From: a virus
Virus record (IMG/VR): IMGVR_UViG_3300007352_000013
Coordinates: 62,001-126,000 of that record
Strand: one strand, 5' to 3'
DNA length: 64,000 bases
Part shown: piece by piece, positions 41,902-52,110 of the stretch
Layout: every line of letters starts with the position of its first letter
How positions within the stretch are numbered: the stretch's first letter is position 1
The notes under the pieces: generated by a model
What the model was told of the DNA's origin: nothing
Databases searched by the model: none
What the model saw: only the letters and a program-made list of their open reading frames with translations
Program-made: the position numbers and the translations under genes

Positions 41902-42528
41902 TTATAGATATTCCAAAGAGACATAACAACCGAATAGGGTCTTACTTCCTATGCTATCTGGACTTGCACTCATAGTAAAATACCAGTCATGTCTTGTATC
42001 TGTAGTATCGACACCAGATGGACTTAGACCAGATGTTCCAGGACTTGCCAATAATGTTAATGTAGTTCCAGAACCTGCAAGATCGAACCAGCCATCATTG
42101 GCGGCATCTGCTGCACCAGTTGACTGATTTACACCGGAGAAACCGTTTACAATCTGATTCACTTGACAAGTCACACCAGACGGATCGCTGTCCGGATTTG
42201 ACCTGTCGAATATTCTTAGTTGTCCATTTTGTGTTTTAACAGCACTATCGAATGTAAATCTAACATTTAATGTACCAGATATCGTTGGAAAAGCCGTAAA
42301 ATCAATAGTTGGTCCACCATTAATTTGAACACCAGATGTAGTTCCTACATATTTATTATTAGTTAATTGTCCACCATTAATAGTTCCATTAGAATTTGTT
42401 ATAAATGTAGTATCCTGATACGATGCAACTTGAACCGAAGACCCAAATGTAGATCCGTAAAAACCAACGCCACTAGCGCCAAGATCAGTAGCGCCATCAC
42501 CAGAAAAGAAACCAATTGCAGCAGCCAT
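41902..42528 (-). CDS. Putative virion structural protein, 208 aa
   Basis: This Gly/Ser/Thr-rich, probably all-beta protein is a paralogue of the protein at 43003-43626. Both share GVGFYG or GIGFYG near the start, an FxTNSxGT segment, DPSGxTC in the middle, SPGTSGLxPxG and TDTRHDWY/LDTRHDWY near the end. Such a pair at the end of a tail operon suggests distal tail, fibre or decoration components. It has its own GTGTATAAT-type promoter and a strong terminator, so it may be produced at high level. Confidence 0.6.
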   Translation of the reverse strand: MAAAIGFFSGDGATDLGASGVGFYGSTFGSSVQVASYQDTTFITNSNGTINGGQLTNNKYVGTTSGVQINGGPTIDFTAFPTISGTLNVRFTFDSAVKTQNGQLRIFDRSNPDSDPSGVTCQVNQIVNGFSGVNQSTGAADAANDGWFDLAGSGTTLTLLASPGTSGLSPSGVDTTDTRHDWYFTMSASPDSIGSKTLFGCYVSLEYL

Positions 42529-42567
42529 ATATCATATCTCCTTTAAAAAATGTTAATTGTCTATTAA

Positions 42568-42577
42568 ATTATACACA
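42568..42577 (-). promoter_or_regulatory. Shared-motif promoter (TGTGTATAAT), - strand
   Basis: The - strand reads ATTGTGTATAATTTAATAG, 39 bases before the structural gene at 42528. It is back to back with an identical TGTGTATAAT on the + strand at 42614-42623. Confidence 0.6.
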
Positions 42578-42613
42578 ATAATTTTGGTAAAAAAATAAAT
42601 TAGGCATAAAAAA

Positions 42614-42623
42614 TGTGTATAAT
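42614..42623 (+). promoter_or_regulatory. Shared-motif promoter (TGTGTATAAT), + strand
   Basis: TGTGTATAAT followed by another ATAAT lies 31 bases before the HTH gene at 42655, with an AAAGGAAAA ribosome binding site between. Its identity with the divergent motif at 42568-42577 suggests that both are read by the same polymerase form. Confidence 0.6.
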
Positions 42624-42654
42624 ATAATATATTTCTATACCAAAGGAAAATAAA

Positions 42655-43008
42655 ATGAATAATAAAAACATACAAAATGGCAATATCAATCTTATAATTG
42701 GACCAACTAGAGAAAGTGAAGCTAGACGCCTAAGATCGGAGGGGTGTTCTTTAAGTGAAATAAGTAGAGCATTAGATATTCCAGTAACGTCATTAAGAAG
42801 AATAACTAGCGATATTAAATTAACAGAAGAACAAAAAATTAAATTATTGACTAAAAAAAGAAAAAGATCAAGAAAAGTTATAAGATTAAATTATAATGAT
42901 GGTAATATTATAATAGATGGAAAAATAAATTTAAAAGTATCTAAAAGAAAAAGATTTCATCACAATCTAGAAGAATTAATTATTAGGTATATATTAGAAC
43001 AATTATAA
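42655..43008 (+). CDS. HTH DNA-binding protein, lone + strand gene in the - arm
   Basis: The 117-residue protein has a resolvase/MerR-like helix-turn-helix at residues 24-48 (ARRLRSEGCSLSEISRALDI, then PVTSLRRI). A very basic stretch follows (KKRKRSRKVIR), and a short beta/helix end. It is the only gene on this strand between 41.2 and 64 kb and is expressed from a motif identical to that of its divergent neighbour, so it is a candidate regulator of the right arm. Its stop overlaps the end of the converging structural gene by 6 bases. Confidence 0.65.
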   Translation: MNNKNIQNGNINLIIGPTRESEARRLRSEGCSLSEISRALDIPVTSLRRITSDIKLTEEQKIKLLTKKRKRSRKVIRLNYNDGNIIIDGKINLKVSKRKRFHHNLEELIIRYILEQL

Positions 43009-43626
43009 AAATTCTGTTTCAAAATATAAACCAAACTGTTTATCACCAAATTCTTCTGGTGTAACACTTATTGCTACGTACCAATCGTGTCTAGTATCTA
43101 GTGTCAAACTGCCATTTGGTCTTAAACCACTCGTTCCCGGAGAACTTATAAGGTTTAAAAATGTTGATCCATGCGTATCTATCCACGTAGAATCGCCCAG
43201 CCCAACATCATCCTGAACTTCACTGGGATGTCTTATTTCTGCGCAATAACACGTTAGTCCAGAGGGATCATTATTTATATTAGGTGTTGTTCCACTTATA
43301 GATCCATCATATATGTATACTTTTGCAGATAATGTTCTTACAGAAGATGGGTGTTCAAATCGTATATTTAACGAAGCTAGCGTATTCGGCAAATCAGTTA
43401 ATTTTATACCAGATCCAGTTTGTCCGTGGATTAAACCCGAACTTGATATTCTTTTAATATTATTACACTCAAAACCCTCTTCTGTTCCAACAGAATTTGT
43501 CACAAATGTTCTTCCATTAAATTGTCCTATTAGTACCGGAGAACCAAATCCATCATCTCCATAAAATCCTATTCCAGAACCATCTGGTAGTAATTGATTT
43601 TCTCCTAAATATATAGAAACAGACAT
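43003..43626 (-). CDS. Putative virion structural protein, 207 aa, paralogue of 41902
   Basis: This protein shares its order of motifs with the protein at 41902-42528 (GIGFYG, TFVTNSVGT, DPSGLTC, SPGTSGLRPNG, LDTRHDWY) but is clearly diverged. It is probably beta-rich. It has its own promoter motif at 43642-43650 and an AAGGAGGT ribosome binding site, one of the strongest in the window, which fits an abundant virion protein. The exact place in the particle is unknown. Confidence 0.6.
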   Translation of the reverse strand: MSVSIYLGENQLLPDGSGIGFYGDDGFGSPVLIGQFNGRTFVTNSVGTEEGFECNNIKRISSSGLIHGQTGSGIKLTDLPNTLASLNIRFEHPSSVRTLSAKVYIYDGSISGTTPNINNDPSGLTCYCAEIRHPSEVQDDVGLGDSTWIDTHGSTFLNLISSPGTSGLRPNGSLTLDTRHDWYVAISVTPEEFGDKQFGLYFETEFL

Positions 43627-43641
43627 AAAACCTCCTTATTA

Positions 43642-43650
43642 ATTATACAC
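43642..43650 (-). promoter_or_regulatory. Shared-motif promoter (GTGTATAAT)
   Basis: The - strand reads GGTGTATAATTAATAAGG, 16 bases before the structural gene at 43626. It lies directly after the stop of the next upstream gene (43651), so this gene has its own start signal. Confidence 0.55.
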
Positions 43651-45240
43651 CTATAGCTGTATAAAGCTTGTTAATAAATTTACATTACCACCATTAATAT
43701 TCAAATTAAGCGTTAATTGTTCATAGCCATTAAAAAATGGTTGTCCTATATCTATTAATACTTTAGATTTAACTATTATTCTAGACCTTATAGTATGTAA
43801 TCCATTACCAATTATATGTGTTTTAGTGAAACTAAAATCTGTTGAAGTTGGTAAAATATCAAATACCGAGCTTGCTTCTGGCGGTACTCCATCCTGTAAA
43901 GTTTTTGATATATAAAAATTATCTTGATTCTCTATACTTTGAACAATATTGTCATCCAAGTCATACCACTTTCTATCCCAACCAAATTTATTAGTTAAAG
44001 AATTTATAAAAGATACTTGTCTAGAAACATTTCTATGATTTAATGGAGAATTTATATCATCTATTGTAGTTATATTGCCATCTACAGATATTTCTATATT
44101 ATCTTTTTGAAAAGTATTTAAAACTATATCACATATCAAATAAGAAACATATACTATACCACCGGCAGAATCCCAAGATGGTCTTGGCGACGATGATGTA
44201 TCTATTGTATAATAATATTTTAATCCATTAATTTGGACAGGTAATACGTTTATAACAGAATTCAATTCTGTCAAAGATCTGTATTCGTATTGAATATCAT
44301 TTGCTTTATGGAAAAGGGTAGATCCAGTCATTAATTTTAACGAATCAGAAACAGACATTGATTTGCATTTATTTAAATATTCATACTCTCCAAAAAATCC
44401 AGCATCTTCAACAAAAATTGTACTATTATCCCCTTGCGGAAAATTTGAGTTATCATTAATTGGATTAGGTAAACTACTTATCAAAGTATTTTCAGTACCC
44501 CAAGGTCCATCACTAGTTAATTCTATAACAACTTGTGATTCTAAATTAAATGCTTGATTAGCAAGACTAGAATAAAATCCTTGATATATTTCTGCTAATC
44601 CATAATATGATTCTAATGAAACATTTCTAAATAATGTCTCAAGATCTATATTTGTTGACGTTGGTGTGTGTTTCGTTCCTCCAAAAACAAAAGGCTCTCC
44701 AGTTCTTGGATTCAATACTAATTCACCATCTTCAACAAACGCATTTAAATAATCGCTTGGAATTTCAGTATATATTGGATATAAGTTGGACAAATTTATA
44801 GTTATATTGCTGATAGTTCCATCAAAAGTTCCGTCTACGAATTTTAATAATGGTAAATTTATTGTTACTCCCGGTGTTATAGAGAATGATTCCAAAGCGT
44901 CTCTAGAAGCTTTTATTATACTAAGACCATAGGACATTCTTCCATATGTATCTAAAATGCCCAGTATATGACCGGGATTTCTATAATTTATTCCCGGATT
45001 TCCAATTCCAAAACCAGAATCATATGGATCATCACCAGAAGCAGCCATCGTATAAGGCGTAGCCACTGGATTTTGATATAATGATGTATCAAACGAAAAT
45101 CCCGGTATAACAAATGTACTAGGATTAGGATATAGTGGGCCTTGATATCCTCCGCAAAAAATTCCAGCATCAGGTGTAAACGGAGTATATCCATGAACCA
45201 TTGTGAGCATAGATGGGACATTTTTTATATTACTTGCCAT
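43651..45240 (-). CDS. Putative tail/virion structural protein, 529 aa
   Basis: This Ser/Thr/Asn/Ile-rich protein is probably dominated by beta structure, with no signal or transmembrane segment. It contains Pro/Gly-rich loops near the start (GYQGPLYPNPSTF). It follows the 909-residue structural gene by 7 bases on the same strand, in a run that begins with the tape measure, so a baseplate or tail-tip role is likely. No family motif is recognised. Confidence 0.6.
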   Translation of the reverse strand: MASNIKNVPSMLTMVHGYTPFTPDAGIFCGGYQGPLYPNPSTFVIPGFSFDTSLYQNPVATPYTMAASGDDPYDSGFGIGNPGINYRNPGHILGILDTYGRMSYGLSIIKASRDALESFSITPGVTINLPLLKFVDGTFDGTISNITINLSNLYPIYTEIPSDYLNAFVEDGELVLNPRTGEPFVFGGTKHTPTSTNIDLETLFRNVSLESYYGLAEIYQGFYSSLANQAFNLESQVVIELTSDGPWGTENTLISSLPNPINDNSNFPQGDNSTIFVEDAGFFGEYEYLNKCKSMSVSDSLKLMTGSTLFHKANDIQYEYRSLTELNSVINVLPVQINGLKYYYTIDTSSSPRPSWDSAGGIVYVSYLICDIVLNTFQKDNIEISVDGNITTIDDINSPLNHRNVSRQVSFINSLTNKFGWDRKWYDLDDNIVQSIENQDNFYISKTLQDGVPPEASSVFDILPTSTDFSFTKTHIIGNGLHTIRSRIIVKSKVLIDIGQPFFNGYEQLTLNLNINGGNVNLLTSFIQL

Positions 45241-45247
45241 GTTTATA

Positions 45248-47977
45248 TTATCCAGTTATAGGAGGAGCAAATACTTGTGGAGTCTGTTCTATATATGGAA
45301 CTTGTGGCCTATGTTCTCCTTCAGAAAATATACTAACAGTAACTCTTGTTCCAGGCAATAAATATCCAAAACTATCCTCTGGTTCCGCAAGATTTCTAAC
45401 ATTGTGCCATTCTGATAAAAAGTAACTTTCTGTTATATTTAATCCACCAGCAAATGTTTGCGGATCAATATCTGCATAATTTAATCTTCTAACAAAATAA
45501 AATGGACCAGTAGAACTTTCTTTTCCAACGATAACACCAAGTCCGCCTTCTGGTTTTTTATATATATATGATTTTTCCGCATCGCTAAGTCCAACCTGTT
45601 CTAAATCGTGAGGAAGTTCATATTCATCTATAACCGGATCTATTTGTGCTGCCGCGTCAGATTCACCACTCTCCAAAACTGGATCATCTGGCATAGTACC
45701 TATTTCATCTCTTGGTTTTTCTACTATTGGTTCTGATTTTATATAATAAATAGTTTTTATACCTTCTACAGAAAATGAAACAGATATTCTACTTATTTTA
45801 GCACCATCTGGAAAAATTGTTCCATCAAAAGCTTCTTTTCTAGGAAGCCCAGCGACTTCAAGTGTTCCAAAAGATTGAGATACTGGTGCTAAAGATGATA
45901 AGGAATTTATATTCTTAGAAATATAATCTTTCATTTGTTCTATTGATTCAGACCTGCTGAATGTTCCATTATTACTAAATCTTTCCGGAACTAAACGATC
46001 ATCGACTATATTAACTATTTTATATTTTGGATCATTCAATGCATTTATAAATACATTACTTTGTTCATCTATTATTTCACCATCTAAAACTATAAATGGA
46101 CCATATCTTTCTTGTGTATTAATAGATGAAAAGAAAAAATTATCAAGTGTATCAGCCATACTCAAAACAGTAACAGATCCGCTTTCTCCATCTCCGGTTA
46201 CTATTGTTTTAGAAACCATCATGGCTTGTCCCGGTATGGTTATTATAAAATATCCTTTGTATTTTTTAACACTAACTTTTATAAAATGTCTACTATCCGA
46301 TTCTATATGATTAATTGATGATACTATTTTTGATGACCAACCATAAGATGTCAACCCAATATTCCTAGGAAGATCTGGTAATTCTATATATGAAGGCCAT
46401 CTACCATCTGTATTTCTAAAATTTTCTTGAGCATTTGCATCATTTACTAATGGATGTGCTCCGGATGGAAAAGCATAAAATACAACTTCTGTTCCGGACG
46501 GCACTGGTCTTTCTATTAAAGCTTGATCCAAATTTGATGTTTCTAAAGATATTTGAGTACCTATTTCTAATTGAATTTCATCAATAGAAGGATAATTTTG
46601 TCCACCGATACCATTCAATGCTTCGTCTATCAAATCTAATAATGTATCGCCAGCAAGTGGATCTGAAATTTGATTTAGACTAGCACCAGCATCTTCAATA
46701 ATTCTATTTTCTTCACTATCAGTTAGTTCTGTATGTATAATAAAATAATCAGAAACAAAATTTCTAAATAATGTTCCTGGGTCTCTGTACGGATCGCCCA
46801 ATTGTCTTTCCGGTAATGAATTAAAATATATCAATAAAGCTTCGCAAAAGTCCGTCATTGCCTGTTGTTCATTGGCAATATCTTGCAATTGTTCTTGTGT
46901 ATATTCTGCAATTTCTGTATAAGTATCTGCATTTACTATATATTGTCTACCCCATAAATTCATAAATTTACGAAGTTCTATATCCTCGTCTACAATATTT
47001 TCATCGTTTAATATTTGCACCATTTTAGAAAATTTCTCTGGTGTTCCTAATAAAGATCCGTCAGAATCGAATCCCCAAAATTGTCTTATGTCACTAGATG
47101 TAAAATTAAGAAGATTAGATGTATAACCACCTTTAACTACGTGTATAATTTTTTGTGTAAGAAAATCTGTTTTTGGTATTCCATCTCCATGTTGCTGAAC
47201 GAAATTTTCTGTTATCGTATAACCCTTTCTATAACTTATTATTTTATCGTTATCGGCATCAGCAATGGCATCCAATATATTATCAAAAGCACTAGATAAA
47301 CTACTTGATTCTTCAATTAATCCAGTTTTAACAAATGAAATACCTATATTACCATTCAATAAAGAAAAATCTAATGAATAATCGAAATTATTTGACCTAG
47401 TGAAGTCTTCTATTGCATCTAATAATGTAGTTTCACCAGAACGAACCTCTACGAATCTTTCCTCATTTATATCTGGATCTAATCCATCGAAGTTAAAAAA
47501 TATGGTATTTTCCGCCATTTGAAAAATTTGATCGTCAAATAATCTAAAAATACTTTGAATAGATGGACCAAATGTTTTGCCATTTATTATTTGTGTTGGA
47601 ACTAATATGTTATTATTTATTAATTGTGGTGAATCTACATATGAAGCTTCTACTATTTTAAACGAGTTCAAAAATATACTACCATTCGAAGTTAATACAA
47701 CTGTGAATATAGAATTACCATTTATATCAATAAGCGTTTCTTCCCAAGAAACTACTGAGGCTATTATATTCAATTCACCAAAATGTAAATTGGTTAGTGG
47801 AGCAACGCCATTAGTAAAATCAAGATTTCTTAATTCAAAAATTTGGCCAGAATCTTGAATTAACGTTAATGTATATTTTACTTCCTTGTCGTCTAAATCC
47901 AAACTTAAACTTTTTATAGTTAATCCGAAAACGGTTCTTTGACCAGACGGAACAATATCACTTAATGCAGTAGCCAT
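45248..47977 (-). CDS. Putative tail tip or baseplate hub protein, 909 aa
   Basis: The large acidic protein starts with alternating strands (VFGLTIKSLSLDLDDKEVKYTLTL), as in baseplate and tail-hub proteins, has a mixed central region, and ends in a Pro/Gly/Glu-rich tail. Its place, third large protein downstream of the tape measure, is where tail-tip (Tal-like) proteins are found. No peptidase or lysozyme motif is evident. The call rests on position and composition. Confidence 0.6.
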   Translation of the reverse strand: MATALSDIVPSGQRTVFGLTIKSLSLDLDDKEVKYTLTLIQDSGQIFELRNLDFTNGVAPLTNLHFGELNIIASVVSWEETLIDINGNSIFTVVLTSNGSIFLNSFKIVEASYVDSPQLINNNILVPTQIINGKTFGPSIQSIFRLFDDQIFQMAENTIFFNFDGLDPDINEERFVEVRSGETTLLDAIEDFTRSNNFDYSLDFSLLNGNIGISFVKTGLIEESSSLSSAFDNILDAIADADNDKIISYRKGYTITENFVQQHGDGIPKTDFLTQKIIHVVKGGYTSNLLNFTSSDIRQFWGFDSDGSLLGTPEKFSKMVQILNDENIVDEDIELRKFMNLWGRQYIVNADTYTEIAEYTQEQLQDIANEQQAMTDFCEALLIYFNSLPERQLGDPYRDPGTLFRNFVSDYFIIHTELTDSEENRIIEDAGASLNQISDPLAGDTLLDLIDEALNGIGGQNYPSIDEIQLEIGTQISLETSNLDQALIERPVPSGTEVVFYAFPSGAHPLVNDANAQENFRNTDGRWPSYIELPDLPRNIGLTSYGWSSKIVSSINHIESDSRHFIKVSVKKYKGYFIITIPGQAMMVSKTIVTGDGESGSVTVLSMADTLDNFFFSSINTQERYGPFIVLDGEIIDEQSNVFINALNDPKYKIVNIVDDRLVPERFSNNGTFSRSESIEQMKDYISKNINSLSSLAPVSQSFGTLEVAGLPRKEAFDGTIFPDGAKISRISVSFSVEGIKTIYYIKSEPIVEKPRDEIGTMPDDPVLESGESDAAAQIDPVIDEYELPHDLEQVGLSDAEKSYIYKKPEGGLGVIVGKESSTGPFYFVRRLNYADIDPQTFAGGLNITESYFLSEWHNVRNLAEPEDSFGYLLPGTRVTVSIFSEGEHRPQVPYIEQTPQVFAPPITG

Positions 47978-47985
47978 ACCATCTC

Positions 47986-49710
47986 CTAATCAATAATATA
48001 CGATCTAGTTCTAGTATATTTTTTATTTGTTGGAGAATAATTTTCTTTATCATCCTGTAATATCCAAGTAGACAGAAAGCCTATGGCATTTTCTATTATT
48101 GATACAACCGTAGTATTATCCGGCTTAATATCATTGTTTACACTTGTCAATGTGGCTGTCACTATTTGTTGGGTTGTAGTTTCCATATCCTGAATAATTG
48201 GACCACCAATTCTTCCCGGAATAGGTATTATTGCAATTATTTGATGTGGATATTGTATATCTATTGATATTTCAAATTTATCAAAACCATCAGTTATATT
48301 CTTCCATGAATAACTAAATCTAACGCTTCCTTGAATTTCATTAACAGATATAGATTTAGATGAAAATTCATCTGATATTTGAATCCCAGATGGAAGTCCG
48401 CTTCCAACCAATTCTATAGCTTTCAATCTAGCATCAGATTCACTCAATATTGCCGATCTAGCATTTGTTAATTTTTCAGCACTAGTTTCACCGTTACCCC
48501 TTATATCGCATGACAAAGAAAGATTGTATAGACCGTTTGATGTATCAAGGGATAGATTTGCTTCACAAGTTCTTGTGAACAATTCTTGGCCGAACTCGTC
48601 GGTTGTCCAGTTAAAAGAGAAATTAATTGTTGCATCGGTATTATTTATTGATACATTCTTTTGAGATGGAGTTGATCCTAATATGAAATCTTCTAATAAA
48701 GAACCCAATATAGTTTCTGTTTCTAGTTTTGCCTGAGAGTTTGTTGGAACAGCATTCTTGGCATTAGTAATGGCTAATATTCCACCGGTACTTTCTCCAT
48801 CTGATAGTCCGGTTATTTTACCCTGATAACTTACATCTATTGTACCGGCAGTATTCTTATTTATAGAAAATGATTTTTCTATAAAATAATTACTTGGTGA
48901 TAATATCCATCTTTCTGTTATAGAATAATCACCATTATAATTTGTTAAATTAGTATTTTTAACATAAGAACCACCTATTAATCCGCTTACACCTATAACG
49001 GAAAACATAACGTCTGGATTAACAGCACCAACCACTCTATTGTCGCACCATCTTTTTGCATGTTTCCAAGATTCGCCGCCAGAAGTTTCTCCTACGCCCG
49101 AAAATGGAATTCCAGTTTCATCATATCCTAATATACCTTGTGCAGACACGGTATGAGAAACATCATATACGACACCGCTTTGACCCAATTTTTCTTCGAA
49201 ACTCCATTGTTCTTGTCCAGACCTTATAAGTTCAACCTCAAGATCATCTTCTACGTCTTGCGATAATCCGGCTATAAAAATCCAATCTGCCTCTAATGTT
49301 ATTGTATATTCTTTTCTGTCTACCCATTGACCTTCTGTAAAATTTACAGAAACAATTCTTGGGTTACATCTTATAATGGCAGGAGAACCACCGGCATATA
49401 TTTCTAGCAATTTTCCGTTCGTGCTAAAAAGATTGCGAATAGCCTCTTCTTTTTTAATAAGATGCGAAAATGCAGTATCATTATCGCCAAAAGTTTCATC
49501 TGGCGGTTCACCAGATAGTATCCAAAAAGCATCTTCTGGTGATACGAATGTTCCACTAGGAGAACCCCTAAAAGGTAGAAGGGTACCGGTTAATGTTAAA
49601 TTATAAACAACACCAACTTTTGTTCCATCTCCGGTATTAGTATAATTCTTGTTAATGGAGACAAGAGGTGCTGGAATTATAGCTTTTGAATCATATATTA
49701 CTCTAGCCAT
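47986..49710 (-). CDS. Putative tail structural protein, 574 aa
   Basis: The protein of 574 residues is rich in Ser, Thr, Ile and Gly and begins MARVIYDSKAIIPAPLVSI. Segments with strand-turn-strand character and repeated FSF(N/S)W or RFSYSW patterns (NFSFNWTT, VRFSYSWKN) suggest repeated beta-domains. It lies between the LFISG repeat protein and the 909-residue protein in the tail operon. A baseplate or distal-tail role is inferred from position. Confidence 0.6.
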   Translation of the reverse strand: MARVIYDSKAIIPAPLVSINKNYTNTGDGTKVGVVYNLTLTGTLLPFRGSPSGTFVSPEDAFWILSGEPPDETFGDNDTAFSHLIKKEEAIRNLFSTNGKLLEIYAGGSPAIIRCNPRIVSVNFTEGQWVDRKEYTITLEADWIFIAGLSQDVEDDLEVELIRSGQEQWSFEEKLGQSGVVYDVSHTVSAQGILGYDETGIPFSGVGETSGGESWKHAKRWCDNRVVGAVNPDVMFSVIGVSGLIGGSYVKNTNLTNYNGDYSITERWILSPSNYFIEKSFSINKNTAGTIDVSYQGKITGLSDGESTGGILAITNAKNAVPTNSQAKLETETILGSLLEDFILGSTPSQKNVSINNTDATINFSFNWTTDEFGQELFTRTCEANLSLDTSNGLYNLSLSCDIRGNGETSAEKLTNARSAILSESDARLKAIELVGSGLPSGIQISDEFSSKSISVNEIQGSVRFSYSWKNITDGFDKFEISIDIQYPHQIIAIIPIPGRIGGPIIQDMETTTQQIVTATLTSVNNDIKPDNTTVVSIIENAIGFLSTWILQDDKENYSPTNKKYTRTRSYIID

Positions 49711-49722
49711 ACGTACCTCTTA

Positions 49723-52110
49723 TTAAAACCCTCTAATAAATAAATTAAAATCAACTTCACTGAAACCTATGCCATCAGTAAATAAATTTATACTGTTATT
49801 TATTATATCTATAATTCCATATAATATTAGATTCAAACTATCATTAATTACGAAAATTCCTTCTACAAACAAATTGCAATCACTAATTATAGAAGCAAAA
49901 TTACCATTTATAAAAAGATCTATATTATTGGTAGAACCATCCGGAACTCTTAAGAATAAAGTCCAATAATCATTTATAGGAACTGCATCAATTTGTCCTG
50001 GAAAATCAGGAATTCTTTCTATAAATAAATTTATAGAATCATTAATAGACGGATCAATAGTGGTTATATATAAATCTATATCATTATTTTTTATAGTATT
50101 AGAATTTAAAAATAATGTCCAGTATCCATTATTGGAAATATTTCCTTGTTCGGTTTTCAAAAATAATGAATAATAATTATTATCAAATGGTGGATAATCA
50201 CTATCTAATATAGAACTTTTAATGAATAAATCTAAGTCATTACCAGTATATGATAGATTTATACCACTAGGAGAACCGTATATAAATAATATTCTACTTG
50301 TGGCTAAATCATTATCTTCACCATTTAAAAATAAATTCCAATAATCAAAATCGCCTTGTCCAGATATAAATAGATCAATAGATCCGCTTGTAGATCCAGA
50401 AGAATCTTCTATTCCAAATACAAGCCATTTCTTACCAGTTGGTTCGACGGATGTAAAATTCAAAATCCATCCATCCGATGTCATACTATCAAAAACAGCT
50501 TCGAATGATGGCAAACCACTATGATTAGGAAAATTTATCGCCTGATTATCGAATAATATTCTATTATCGGTTATCGTCGATGATCTTTCAGATATACTAT
50601 GACAGTATTCTTTATTATTAGTAAAAACAGATAAACCATAGGCACCAGCTTCATCAAAATCTTCCAATATATTTATACCAGAAACTTGTGTTAATAACTG
50701 CATCACAAATAATGGTTTAAACAAAGGATTATTAAAAGAATTAATTCCAGATATCGTAGGAGAATCTATTATGCCTACATAATGTTTTCTATTATCAGCA
50801 TATTTAAATGCTAAATAACTTACTGATGTTGAACCATTACTTATAACAGTATTTGCTACAAATCCAGAAGGAGTAAATCCAGATACAGACACAGAATTAA
50901 CTATGCTGCTTAATGTTATTCTACTTGCGATTAATCCACTATATATTACAAGGGATGGACTTCCTATAGATGCATTATCAGAATTCCTATAAGTAACCAA
51001 CCCCTGCGATAATGTATTGCCATTATCTGCAAATCCTATACAAAACGTTCCCAAATCTTGAACGGTATCGTCTAATGCAAAACTAAATCCATTAGATAAT
51101 GTTACCAATTGATCTGGTTCAAATCCAGTGTTTACATCAACAGATTGTCCTACAGTTCCCGATGATGTAAATGTACCAAGAATTGCCTGAAAAGATTCGC
51201 CCCCAAAAAATATTGCTGTAATAAGATAATTTTCTGGCGGTGCCATATCCCAATTTATTCTAATACCATCTGTTATTAAAGAATCAAATGTTGCAGATGC
51301 TATAACCGTACTCGTACTTCTATCCGGTAAATATATTAAATGATTTCCTCCTATAGAATGCGTATTTGTATTAGCAACATTTTCTTCAGATGAAAAACCA
51401 ATTGATCTAGAAGATAGGCCGTCAGTTATACCTATACCATAATTTATTCCACTAATATCAACGCCATTAACCGTTGCATTTCCAATAATTAATATGGCAG
51501 CTTTAACATCACCAAAATCTGGTATTGTTATATCTTGCATTCCGGATGAAGCAGATTGAACTTGCGTAATATCAACTTTTACATTACTAGAAATTGGCAT
51601 CGGTGCGCTAGTAAATAAATCTATATCTGAAGATATATTAAGTGGGCCAGACACAAAAAGATCTATCGAATTTGATATTGGACTGAAACCATTAATAAAT
51701 AAATCTTTATTGTCATTTATAGTCTGTAAATTAAATATAAAAAGATCTATGCTATTTACTATCGTATCATTACCATTTATAAATAGATTTGAGTTATTAG
51801 CAAAAACGTTTATAGTTGTTATAAATAGTGTTATATCATCGGATATTAATTCTTTTCCAGAAATAAATAAATCTGTGTCATTTACTACGATATCATAACC
51901 ATTTGTAAATAGATTTACATTATCTGTTAAAATCTCTCTACCACGAATAAATAAATCTAAATTTCCAGTTATAGACGGAAATGAAGCGCCACTAATTGCT
52001 AAATTTATAGATCCACTAAAAGTATTAAATTCTAGAAATAGTCTATTACTACCATCTTCTAACAGATATCCGTCTACTGAACTATTACCTAATAAATATT
52101 TGCCTATCAT
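49723..52110 (-). CDS. Virion protein with tandem LFISG-type repeats, 795 aa
   Basis: Residues 53-178 consist of nine consecutive 14-residue units beginning LF(I/T/V)xG and ending in an Asn/Asp-rich turn. About residues 575-795 contain more irregular copies (IDLFISGQG, WNLFLNGE, WTLFLNSN, IDLFINGN, NLFVEGI). The middle, about 180-570, is a different Ser/Gly-rich globular region. Regular short beta-repeats of this kind suggest a solenoid or prism-like fibre. Its position after the two 205-residue proteins in the tail operon fits a tail fibre or decoration protein. It shares one base with the upstream gene. Confidence 0.65.
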   Translation of the reverse strand: MIGKYLLGNSSVDGYLLEDGSNRLFLEFNTFSGSINLAISGASFPSITGNLDLFIRGREILTDNVNLFTNGYDIVVNDTDLFISGKELISDDITLFITTINVFANNSNLFINGNDTIVNSIDLFIFNLQTINDNKDLFINGFSPISNSIDLFVSGPLNISSDIDLFTSAPMPISSNVKVDITQVQSASSGMQDITIPDFGDVKAAILIIGNATVNGVDISGINYGIGITDGLSSRSIGFSSEENVANTNTHSIGGNHLIYLPDRSTSTVIASATFDSLITDGIRINWDMAPPENYLITAIFFGGESFQAILGTFTSSGTVGQSVDVNTGFEPDQLVTLSNGFSFALDDTVQDLGTFCIGFADNGNTLSQGLVTYRNSDNASIGSPSLVIYSGLIASRITLSSIVNSVSVSGFTPSGFVANTVISNGSTSVSYLAFKYADNRKHYVGIIDSPTISGINSFNNPLFKPLFVMQLLTQVSGINILEDFDEAGAYGLSVFTNNKEYCHSISERSSTITDNRILFDNQAINFPNHSGLPSFEAVFDSMTSDGWILNFTSVEPTGKKWLVFGIEDSSGSTSGSIDLFISGQGDFDYWNLFLNGEDNDLATSRILFIYGSPSGINLSYTGNDLDLFIKSSILDSDYPPFDNNYYSLFLKTEQGNISNNGYWTLFLNSNTIKNNDIDLYITTIDPSINDSINLFIERIPDFPGQIDAVPINDYWTLFLRVPDGSTNNIDLFINGNFASIISDCNLFVEGIFVINDSLNLILYGIIDIINNSINLFTDGIGFSEVDFNLFIRGF
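51577..51954 (-). repeat. Nine tandem 42-bp coding repeats (14-residue LFISG units)
   Basis: The stretch encodes residues 53-178 of the 795-residue virion protein as nine 14-residue units in register. DNA copies are diverged but keep an AAATAGATT-like core on the - strand complement. The protein pattern is conserved more than the DNA, so selection acts on structure. Confidence 0.75.

Noticed and set aside
51577-51954. CRISPR-like array of 42-bp repeats
   Set aside because: Repeats are contiguous, diverged and in frame, with no spacers; they are protein-coding.
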